Shown here piece by piece: positions 1 to 4,157 of a stretch of DNA of 11,423 nucleotides (its first letter is position 1; every line of letters starts with the position of its first letter). The DNA lies in assembly GCA_029934195.1 (NCBI GenBank), contig JAOZMQ010000058.1, positions 1 through 11,423 of the forward strand. The letters are read 5' to 3'. The translations under genes were made by a program, and so were the position numbers. Below the pieces are notes generated by a model, which was given only the letters and a program-made list of their open reading frames with translations, made no database searches and had not been told where the DNA came from. This DNA is from Candidatus Cloacimonadota bacterium. GTDB lineage: Bacteria; Cloacimonadota; Cloacimonadia; Cloacimonadales; JAOZMQ01.

Positions 1-49
1 TTTCTTTTTCGCTTACACTACCTTTTTTTAATGCTTCTTCTTTTGTCAT
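1..49 (-). CDS. N-terminal fragment of an unidentified protein (cut by window edge)
   Basis: An ATG at 47-49 on the minus strand opens a frame without stops to the left edge, giving a start that reads MTKEEALKKGSVSEKE. An AAGGTG ribosome-binding sequence lies about five bases upstream of the ATG, which is the main reason to believe it. Sixteen residues, acidic and basic in alternation, are too few to assign a family. The gene is divergent from the small plus-strand gene that starts at 117, so the 67-bp gap probably holds both promoters. Confidence 0.55.
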   Translation of the reverse strand, partial: MTKEEALKKGSVSEKE

Positions 50-62
50 AAATTGCACCTTA

Positions 63-91
63 TTGACTTACAAAAAAATTATTGGTATAAA
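63..91 (+). promoter_or_regulatory. Sigma-70-like promoter
   Basis: A TTGACT -35 box (63-68) and a TATAAA -10 box (86-91) are separated by 17 bases, and TGG just before the -10 resembles an extended -10. Transcription would begin near 98, leaving a leader of about 19 bases before the ATG at 117. It would drive the small plus-strand gene. The call rests on sequence pattern alone, in an A+T-rich background that produces chance -10 boxes. Confidence 0.6.
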
Positions 92-116
92 ATAAATAAT
101 ATTTAACAACTACACT

Positions 117-395
117 ATGGGAAGAGTTACAGAATTTACAAACGAAAAACAGGAATATTATATTAAAGGGTGTCCCCCAGAACATAAAGAAGCTATAGAA
201 ATTGTTTCTTTTGTTCGAGATGTTTTCAAGAGTTGTCATATAATACCAAAAAATCTTGAAGGTGAGTGTGATTTAACAGCTTTAAAAATTTATGCTTACA
301 AAAGTTATGAGCCGGAAGCAATAAAACAAGTAAGAGATGAATTAGAATCACGATTACCTCTTGATAAATTTGGAAATGAAAAAGAGAAAAATTAA
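117..395 (+). CDS. Small hypothetical protein, 92 aa
   Basis: This soluble, charged 92-residue protein has no signal peptide or membrane segment. I do not recognise a family. It has three cysteines (in KGCPP, KSCH and GECD) and a lysine/glutamate-rich C terminus. The central part (EAIEIVSFVRDVFKSC) and the later part (PEAIKQVRDELESRL) look helical. No good Shine-Dalgarno precedes the ATG, but a well-formed promoter lies directly upstream with a short leader. It converges on the membrane-protein gene, and the two stop codons share bases 393-394, so no terminator fits between them. It is one of only three genes in the window on the plus strand. Confidence 0.65.
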   Translation: MGRVTEFTNEKQEYYIKGCPPEHKEAIEIVSFVRDVFKSCHIIPKNLEGECDLTALKIYAYKSYEPEAIKQVRDELESRLPLDKFGNEKEKN

Positions 396-1096
396 ACATT
401 TTTTCTTTTTTCAAATGCTTTAAATGAATTTTCTTTTGTTTTCTTTCTTGCAAGTAGAAGTTCTTCTTCTCTTTGCTTTACTTTATCAACTTGTTCTAAT
501 TCCTTGTTTATTGATTTACTTTTAATAGGAATTGGGTGTAATTTTGCAAAATCTAATCCCCATTCCAATAAATCAATAAACTTAACCCAGCCTTTGGGGT
601 CTTGACTGTTATCATTCCTTATTAATTGCTCAAATTCTTTTTCAAATTCTTCGTGAAACATAGAGCCAATTTCAAGTTTAATTTTGCTCACAATAGTTCT
701 ATATTTCATCTTTCTTGAACTATATTTATTTTGATAGTATTCTCTTTCTTTTATTTTACCTTCTTTAGTAATAGAAAGGTAAAAAAGAGATTCTTCCTGC
801 CCATAGATCTTAAATCTTTCTGGTAGTTTTTCAATTCTTACCTGACGAGCATATATTTCTTTATTAATTTCTTTATCTATCCTTGAAAGAATTTTAATAG
901 ATTTTTTTCTGTTTTTTTCATTTGAAAAATAAAAAATCGAAAAAAATATTAAAAATAAAAACAATACTAAAATAATGTTACCTATACTTTTTTCGGAGAG
1001 ATTCAACTTTTCTTCAATATTTTGCCAAAAGATTAACAATATTGCTAACAAAATAAATACAGAAATAACCATAATTTTTTTAGTTAATTTCTTCAA
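392..1096 (-). CDS. Two-helix membrane protein with cytoplasmic domain, unknown function (TTG start, 234 aa)
   Basis: The frame is open up to an ATG at 1195, but I place the start at the TTG at 1094-1096. It has an AAAGGAG ribosome-binding site eight bases upstream, and a TTGACT/TATATG promoter sits between the two possible starts. From the TTG the protein begins MKKLTKK. Two hydrophobic helices follow, at about residues 9-25 (VISVFILLAILLIFW) and 40-59 (IILVLFLFLIFFSIFYF), then a basic charged stretch (NEKNRKKSIK) and a soluble domain of about 170 residues. Positive charges on both sides and the short inter-helix loop suggest that both ends are cytoplasmic. The soluble part is rich in Lys and Glu and ends in a probable helix (QREEELLLARKKTKENSFKAFEKRK). 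I do not recognise the family. It could be an accessory or entry-exclusion-type envelope protein, but nothing in the sequence proves this. Confidence 0.75.
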   Translation of the reverse strand: MKKLTKKIMVISVFILLAILLIFWQNIEEKLNLSEKSIGNIILVLFLFLIFFSIFYFSNEKNRKKSIKILSRIDKEINKEIYARQVRIEKLPERFKIYGQEESLFYLSITKEGKIKEREYYQNKYSSRKMKYRTIVSKIKLEIGSMFHEEFEKEFEQLIRNDNSQDPKGWVKFIDLLEWGLDFAKLHPIPIKSKSINKELEQVDKVKQREEELLLARKKTKENSFKAFEKRKNV

Positions 1097-1123
1097 AATA
1101 ATATCTCCTTTTTTATTTAGAAA

Positions 1124-1153
1124 CATATAGCAAAACACAATTTTAAAAGTCAA
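1124..1153 (-). promoter_or_regulatory. Promoter with extended -10 for the membrane-protein gene
   Basis: On the minus strand TTGACT (1153-1148) is followed after 18 bases by TATATG (1129-1124), preceded by TGC as in extended -10 promoters. Transcription would begin near 1117, so the mRNA carries a leader of about 20 bases with the AAAGGAG site at 1105-1111. The longer ATG frame at 1195 would begin upstream of this promoter, which argues for the TTG start at 1096. Confidence 0.6.
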
Positions 1154-1187
1154 TAAAATAAAAAAATAAAATTCTAAATAAATGCTT

Positions 1188-1250
1188 CCCCGCATTTATT
1201 TTAAGATTGCTACGAATATAATGAGTAGGAATACTAAAGGAAATGCGGGG
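1188..1250. repeat. Structured inverted repeat, copy A of a conserved hairpin element
   Basis: Outer arms CCCCGCATTT (1188-1197) and AAATGCGGGG (1241-1250) pair perfectly. Inside, TTTA (1200-1203) pairs with TAAA (1235-1238). ATTGCTAC (1206-1213) pairs with GTAGGAAT (1225-1232) except for one G-G mismatch, and encloses the 11-base loop GAATATAATGA. The element at 2238-2321 shares this inner hairpin. It lies between the terminator at 1291-1327 and the promoter at 1124-1153, so it is not in the leader of either flanking gene. It is not followed by a T tract on either strand, so it is not a simple terminator. It could be a small RNA or a site that acts as folded single-stranded DNA. Confidence 0.75.
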
Positions 1251-1290
1251 TTCGATCCAACTTTATAATGGTTTCTTTTTTAAATCTGAC

Positions 1291-1327
1291 AAAAAAAATG
1301 CTCCCTGCCTCGATTGAGACAAGGAGC
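1291..1327 (-). terminator. Intrinsic terminator for the 1337-1732 gene
   Basis: On the minus strand GCTCCTTGTCTC pairs with GAGGCAGGGAGC (12 pairs, two of them G-U) around a 4-base AATC loop (hairpin 1300-1327), followed by an eight-base T run (1298-1291 complement). The G-U pairs form only in the minus-strand RNA; the plus strand would have C-A mismatches, which fixes the direction. It starts ten bases after the stop codon of the small basic protein. Confidence 0.85.
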
Positions 1328-1336
1328 TGAAAAGAA

Positions 1337-1732
1337 TTATATTAAAGCTTCTCTAACTTTTCTTATTTTTATGATGTATTGCAGACAATCATCTAAAGAT
1401 CTTTGTGTTATTAAACCTCTTTGATAACCAGAAATAATAAATTCTTTAGTTATTTCAAATATCTTTTTCTTTGGTACTTTTTTGTGCAATTTTTTAATTT
1501 TAGCCCTTGCATTTAAAACATTGTATTTTAAAAGTTTATTAACCTTATTATAAGGTTTATTTCTTCTTTTAGAATCGTTTCTATCTGTTACGCCTGATAA
1601 AAATGCACTTCCAAGAGCATAGATTAAAATATTAATTATTTTCAACTTTTCATAACTTCCAATTTTTACATTGAGAAGTAATTTATCAAGTTTGTTTTGA
1701 ACTTCTCTTTCTTGTTGTACAAGTGGTTTCAT
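1337..1732 (-). CDS. Small basic hypothetical protein, 131 aa
   Basis: This lysine- and arginine-rich protein of 131 residues belongs to no family I recognise. The N-terminal third is probably helical (VQQEREVQNKLDKLLLNV). Residues 33-48 (INILIYALGSAFLSGV) form the only hydrophobic stretch, short and interrupted, so a membrane helix is doubtful. A very basic middle (SKRRNKPYNKVNKLLKYN, KIKKLHKKVPKKK) could contact nucleic acid. No Shine-Dalgarno is evident before the ATG. The gene has its own strong terminator, and its upstream region is the long palindrome-rich block, with a leader that may contain the large hairpin at 1808-1881. The function is open. Confidence 0.65.
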   Translation of the reverse strand: MKPLVQQEREVQNKLDKLLLNVKIGSYEKLKIINILIYALGSAFLSGVTDRNDSKRRNKPYNKVNKLLKYNVLNARAKIKKLHKKVPKKKIFEITKEFIISGYQRGLITQRSLDDCLQYIIKIRKVREALI

Positions 1733-1770
1733 AAGCCAATTGTTAATAAAATAAAATATATATTAAATTC

Positions 1771-1791
1771 GATATAGTTTAAAACCATATC
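1771..1791. promoter_or_regulatory. Short near-perfect palindrome, possible operator upstream of the 1337-1732 gene
   Basis: GATAT and GTTT (1771-1780) are mirrored by AAAC and ATATC (1782-1791) with a single mismatch and one central base. It sits about 40 bases upstream of the ATG at 1732, where an operator or leader hairpin would be expected. A+T-rich DNA gives such palindromes by chance, so confidence is low. Confidence 0.3.
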
Positions 1792-1807
1792 TATTTGCTT
1801 AAACAGC

Positions 1808-1881
1808 AAGTTTGGATATTTGAAAAATCAAGGTGGAGCTCCTACTTGCAGAACGACCTTGAATTTTCAAATATTAAACTT
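1808..1881. repeat. Long inverted repeat with GGTGGAG loop
   Basis: Three arm segments pair in order: AAGTTT with AAACTT, ATATTTGAAAA with TTTTCAAATAT, and TCAAGGT with ACCTTGA. That is 24 base pairs broken by an A-A mismatch and a small GG/T internal loop. The 21-base apical loop (1835-1855) starts with the palindrome GGAGCTCC. The 3' flank on both strands has no T run, so this is not a normal terminator. On the minus strand it would form in the leader of the 1337-1732 gene. The first 10 bases of the apex (CAAGGTGGAG) recur in the terminator at 2945-2989. Confidence 0.75.
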
Positions 1882-1947
1882 ATAATTTAAAAAGCTAATG
1901 GTCAGATGTTCTATTTCAATAAAGACAAAATAAATAATACAAAGCAT

Positions 1948-2016
1948 CAAAACAGCTAAATTGATTTAGTTGTTTTGGATAAATATTGGTTCAAAAAATA
2001 TCTGTTTTTTTTGAAC
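1948..2016. repeat. Two adjacent inverted repeats
   Basis: The first hairpin pairs CAAAACAGCTAAAT (1948-1961) with ATTTAGTTGTTTTG (1964-1977), 14 pairs with one G-T. The second pairs GTTCAAAAAA (1989-1998) with TTTTTTGAAC (2007-2016) around an 8-base loop. Neither lies near the end of a recognised gene. They are part of the palindrome-rich non-coding block that fills 1733-2578. Confidence 0.6.
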
Positions 2017-2020
2017 TCCT

Positions 2021-2125
2021 TTAATAATTTGTTCTTCTTAATAAATCCAATAATTTCATCTCCATTATAATAAAATCTCTTAAATATAAACCTCTTTCAA
2101 TTAAATCAATTCTAATATTTTTCAA
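2021..2125 (-). CDS. Possible 34-residue peptide (TTG start)
   Basis: A TTG at 2123-2125 opens a 34-codon frame (MKNIRIDLIERGLYLRDFII, then MEMKLLDLLRRTNY) ending in TAA at 2021. The sequence is amphipathic and looks more protein-like than most chance frames here, with alternating Arg and Leu. There is no Shine-Dalgarno upstream of the TTG and no relative is recognised. It might be a remnant of a longer gene or a small regulator. It is the only plausible coding stretch in the palindrome-rich block. Confidence 0.2.
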   Translation of the reverse strand: MKNIRIDLIERGLYLRDFIIMEMKLLDLLRRTNY

Positions 2126-2212
2126 AACAAAAAAAGAATCTTATCAAAAAATACAATCTGATTTTATTAAAAAACTATTAATTTATGGTTCTAAAATAAA
2201 ACAGATTTCCGC

Positions 2213-2414
2213 TTCCCCCCTCCGTCTGGGATGATAGTCCCCGACTACGAGTTTTTATCCTTAGAATTGCTATGAATGAAGAGAATAGGAATAATAAGAG
2301 TTAAAAGGTCGTAGTCGGGGAAGAAATTTAATTTAGAAACGCTTAATATTACAGACTGTAAGTCTTTTATATTGAGGGTTTATAAGATAAATTCTGACCA
2401 GACGGAGGGGGGAA
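2213..2414. repeat. Large nested inverted-repeat structure (contains copy B of the conserved hairpin)
   Basis: The outer arms TTCCCCCCTCCGTCTGG (2213-2229) and the complement at 2398-2414 pair perfectly over 17 bases. These arms are strikingly C/G-rich in this A+T-rich window. They enclose the long hairpin 2238-2321 and a segment with a short hairpin AGACT/AGTCT near 2354-2364, giving a multi-branched fold. Further out, AATAAAACA (2195-2203) could pair with TGTTTTATT (2421-2429), but that segment also forms its own hairpin at 2417-2438. No reading frame of note crosses it. It could be a structured RNA of about 200 bases or a DNA site used in single-stranded form. I do not recognise a known family. 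Confidence 0.8.
2238..2321. repeat. Structured inverted repeat, copy B of the conserved hairpin element
   Basis: TCCCCGACTACGA (2238-2250) and TCGTAGTCGGGGA (2309-2321) pair perfectly over 13 bases. Within, CTTA pairs with TAAG, and ATTGCTAT (2266-2273) pairs with ATAGGAAT (2285-2292) with the same G-G mismatch as copy A. The loop is 11 bases, GAATGAAGAGA. Compared with copy A, the base pair closing the loop changes from C-G to T-A, a compensatory change. GAAT at the start of the loop, GA at its end and AGGAAT after the stem are unchanged. Confidence 0.75.
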
Positions 2415-2416
2415 AG

Positions 2417-2438
2417 CTTGTGTTTTATTAAACACAAG
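2417..2438. repeat. Perfect 9-bp hairpin with TATT loop
   Basis: CTTGTGTTT (2417-2425) and AAACACAAG (2430-2438) enclose the tetraloop TATT, directly next to the right outer arm of the nested structure. There is no T run on either side, so it does not look like an intrinsic terminator. Confidence 0.6.
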
Positions 2439-2476
2439 TATAAACACAGCCTAAAACATAGTTTTATCCATATTAA

Positions 2477-2502
2477 ATATTTTCTTTTTAAAAAGAAAAT
2501 AT
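2477..2502. repeat. Perfect 26-bp palindrome without a loop
   Basis: ATATTTTCTTTTT (2477-2489) is followed immediately by its exact reverse complement (2490-2502). With no spacer it suits binding by a dimeric protein better than an RNA hairpin, although a cruciform is possible. The low complexity raises the chance of coincidence, but 13 perfect pairs are more than expected. Confidence 0.55.
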
Positions 2503-2535
2503 GATGTCTTCATTGCTTTTTCTATAGCAAAAAAT

Positions 2536-2564
2536 AAAGCTCAATTTATTAAAAATTGAGCTTT
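2536..2564 (-). terminator. Intrinsic terminator for the 2579-2899 gene
   Basis: A perfect 12-bp stem, AAAGCTCAATTT (2536-2547) with AAATTGAGCTTT (2553-2564), has a 5-base loop. On the minus strand it is followed by ATTTTTTGC. It begins 15 bases after the stop codon of the DYLQVF-motif gene. Confidence 0.8.
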
Positions 2565-2578
2565 AAATAAAAACTTCT

Positions 2579-2899
2579 TTAATATTCTTCTGCAAACATT
2601 ATTGTAAAATAATCATTTGAATTTAAAAATTCTTGATCTTTATTTTGTTTCATTTCTTTATTGAGATTATCTATTACAAATATCTTTCTTTTTGAATTTT
2701 GTTTTTTGAAAACTTGTAAATAATCTAAACCAACTTCTTTTTGAACCTTATCTTTTATTGTTGAAATAATATTGGAAATTTCCAAAAGATCTAATTCAAA
2801 TTGAATTCCAGAAGTCATAAACATTTTTCCAGAGAAAGAATAAGATCCTTCTTGTTCTTGTGGTTGTAATAACCAATTTTTTGCGTTCTTCTTTTTCAT
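2579..2899 (-). CDS. DYLQVF-motif small protein, 106 aa (paralogue 1)
   Basis: This is a soluble protein of 106 residues. The same window holds a clear paralogue at 7949-8257. The two share the blocks W-LQ-QE-EG-Y-FSGK, DYLQVFK, (I)FVID-LNKEMK, EF-ndYFTI and a C-terminal EY. The DYLQVF block recalls DUF960-type small proteins of phages and conjugative elements, but that link is from memory and uncertain. The function is unknown. No Shine-Dalgarno is visible before the ATG. The gene stands alone between two strong terminators. This copy is the more diverged of the pair in its first third and has extra Lys residues at its N terminus. Confidence 0.75.
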   Translation of the reverse strand: MKKKNAKNWLLQPQEQEGSYSFSGKMFMTSGIQFELDLLEISNIISTIKDKVQKEVGLDYLQVFKKQNSKRKIFVIDNLNKEMKQNKDQEFLNSNDYFTIMFAEEY

Positions 2900-2944
2900 A
2901 ATAAAAAAGTTAAATATTAAAACAATTGCTTTAAATTCAAATTT

Positions 2945-2989
2945 AAAAAAAATACAAGGTGGAGATTTATACTACCTTGTATTTTTTTT
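2945..2989 (-). terminator. Intrinsic terminator for the 3067-3726 gene (symmetrical)
   Basis: Sixteen pairs form between 2945-2960 (eight A, then TACAAGGT) and 2974-2989 (ACCTTGTA, then eight T), around a 13-base loop. The T run is present on both strands, so it could act in both directions; only the minus-strand gene ending at 3067 reads into it. The apex CAAGGTGGAG...ACCTTG repeats that of the long hairpin at 1808-1881. Confidence 0.8.
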
Positions 2990-3066
2990 AATTCTTGAAT
3001 ATGTTTTCTTGTTTTTAATATCTAACTTTTAAGAAAAAGAAAATAGTAATTAATTAAATCTATTTT

Positions 3067-3726
3067 TTATATGAAATGACAATCATATATAGCTACATAA
3101 TCATCATCAGGAACATCTTTCATTAATTCTTTTAATCTATTTTCCCATTTTTCTTTGTCTTCTTTTGAATAATTCTCATAAGCATTACCAATTTCATACC
3201 ATTTCCCATTTATCAGCAAAGCAAAAGCCTTAAGATCATTATAGTTCGAAATATCGCTTTTTTTTGCCTCATCAACTCTTAATTTGTAATTCAATGGTTT
3301 ACCATCATTCAATTCTTGTGCAACAATATCTCGTAAGATTATTTTATTTTTACTTCTTCCTCCAAGTTTATACCAATCGAACTTGTGCTTATTCATTTTA
3401 GGTAAATTGATTTTTTCTGAACCAGAAAAAGAAAAGAAATGTTTATTTTCTTCTGTTACAATATTTTCTTTACACCATTTTAGTAATAAAGGAAAATAAT
3501 TTTCCAAATAATCTAATTGCTGTTTATTTGATTTTTTCGTAAAGATTTCCTTACTTTTGATATATTCATCGTAGTATTTAATTTTATAATTAAGTACCGC
3601 TAATTTGAATAAATAAGAAGAAGATGGGTTCTTTTGATGTTGCTCTTTAATAACTCGGATATCTTGATGAATAATTAACTCCAATTCAGTATCCTTTCCT
3701 ATCACAATAACTGAAAAATGTGCCAT
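3067..3726 (-). CDS. Phage/plasmid protein of the M(S/A)HF-V-VIG family, 219 aa, unknown function
   Basis: Residues 1-10 (MAHFSVIVIG), 113-124 (KHKFDWYKLGGR), 150-157 (RVDEAKKS), 166-178 (AFALLINGKWYEI) and the C-terminal DDDYVAIYDCHF match the order and spacing of a family I know from phage and plasmid genomes. Those usually begin MSHFTVLVIG, have a WDWYxLGGRW block and end near VDCH. The family has no established function. The third Trp of the usual GGRW block is replaced here by Ser. The region 25-100 is lysine-rich and variable. An AAAGGA ribosome-binding site lies five bases before the ATG. The gene has its own terminator and is preceded by the strong hairpin at 3785-3818, so it looks like an independent accessory gene. 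Confidence 0.75.
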   Translation of the reverse strand: MAHFSVIVIGKDTELELIIHQDIRVIKEQHQKNPSSSYLFKLAVLNYKIKYYDEYIKSKEIFTKKSNKQQLDYLENYFPLLLKWCKENIVTEENKHFFSFSGSEKINLPKMNKHKFDWYKLGGRSKNKIILRDIVAQELNDGKPLNYKLRVDEAKKSDISNYNDLKAFALLINGKWYEIGNAYENYSKEDKEKWENRLKELMKDVPDDDYVAIYDCHFI

Positions 3727-3784
3727 AAAATTCCTTTTTTATTAAATTTAATTAGCCATACAAAGCTTAATATTGCTTAATAGA

Positions 3785-3854
3785 CTTGCTTATCCGTGCC
3801 GTAGGCACGGATAGCAAGGATTTCGAGTAAATTGATAAATTTTGCTCCGTACTC
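3785..3854. repeat. Strong GC-rich hairpin plus adjoining small inverted repeat
   Basis: CTTGCTTATCCGTGCC (3785-3800) pairs with GGCACGGATAGCAAG (3804-3818) with a single bulged T and a 3-base GTA loop, 15 pairs. Directly after it GAGTA (3825-3829) pairs with TACTC (3850-3854), enclosing AAATT/AATTT. No T run follows on either strand, so it is not a standard terminator. Its base composition stands out from the surroundings. It may be a dispersed repeat of the host genome or plasmid family. Confidence 0.7.
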
Positions 3855-3888
3855 ATTCAAATAGCCTTCATTGTAATGATAATTTTTA

Positions 3889-3996
3889 TTATATAATTTT
3901 AAAAAAATTTATTGTTTCTTCAATGTTCTCATTATTAATAACCTCTGTTTTATAACTAATAAATCACTTTTCTGGTTCGTAATAATTCCAACTCAT
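3889..3996 (-). pseudogene. Possible remnant of a short gene interrupted by TGA
   Basis: From an ATG at 3994-3996 the minus strand reads MSWNYYEPEK, then TGA (3964-3966), then FISYKTEVINNENIEETINFFKII and TAA at 3889-3891. Both halves look protein-like in one frame, but together they make only 35 codons. There is no Shine-Dalgarno. TGA is an ordinary stop elsewhere in the window, for example at 6356-6358, so recoding is unlikely. It is downstream of the coupling-protein gene and may be a decayed tail of a neighbour. Chance is a real alternative. Confidence 0.2.
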
Positions 3997-4057
3997 CAAA
4001 ATGGAAAAAATCAGAGTAAAAACAGGAATACCCTTTTAGCAACGTGCTGATTTAATA

Positions 4058-4077
4058 ACTGAATCCTAATATTCAGT
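4058..4077. repeat. Small hairpin in the gap after the coupling-protein gene
   Basis: ACTGAAT (4058-4064) and ATTCAGT (4071-4077) enclose a 6-base loop. It is 80 bases past the stop of the coupling-protein gene on the minus strand and is not followed by a clear T run. At most it is a weak terminator. Apart from this, the GC-rich hairpin and the broken ORF, I see nothing in 3727-4157. Confidence 0.35.
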
Positions 4078-4157
4078 CAATGAAAAATAATAAAAATTTG
4101 CGTCAATCCATTTATAATTTTTCAGTAGTTTCTTATTGCTCAAATAGCTAAACAAAA

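Noticed and set aside
1097..1195. N-terminal extension of the membrane protein from an ATG at 1195
   Set aside because: A good promoter (1124-1153) and a strong ribosome-binding site lie inside it, and the extension overlaps the left arm of the inverted repeat at 1188-1250. The TTG at 1096 is better supported.
1241..1275. tRNA-like T-loop sequence GGTTCGATCC
   Set aside because: The flanking bases do not form a T stem and no acceptor or anticodon arm can be drawn around it.
2213..2414. Retron RNA, group II intron or integron attC site
   Set aside because: There is no reverse transcriptase, intron protein or integrase in the window, and attC core sequences are missing. The structure itself remains unexplained.
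2455..2517. 20-codon minus-strand frame beginning MKTSYFLFKKK
   Set aside because: It has no ribosome-binding site, is very short and runs across the 26-bp palindrome, which explains its Lys/Phe-rich content.
3889..3996. Reassigned genetic code (TGA read as an amino acid)
   Set aside because: TGA ends the genes at 6356-6358 and 8409-8411 at sensible lengths, and Trp and Gly are encoded by normal codons throughout.
4001..4039. 12-codon plus-strand frame MEKIRVKTGIPF
   Set aside because: It is too short, has no ribosome-binding site and no recognisable relative.
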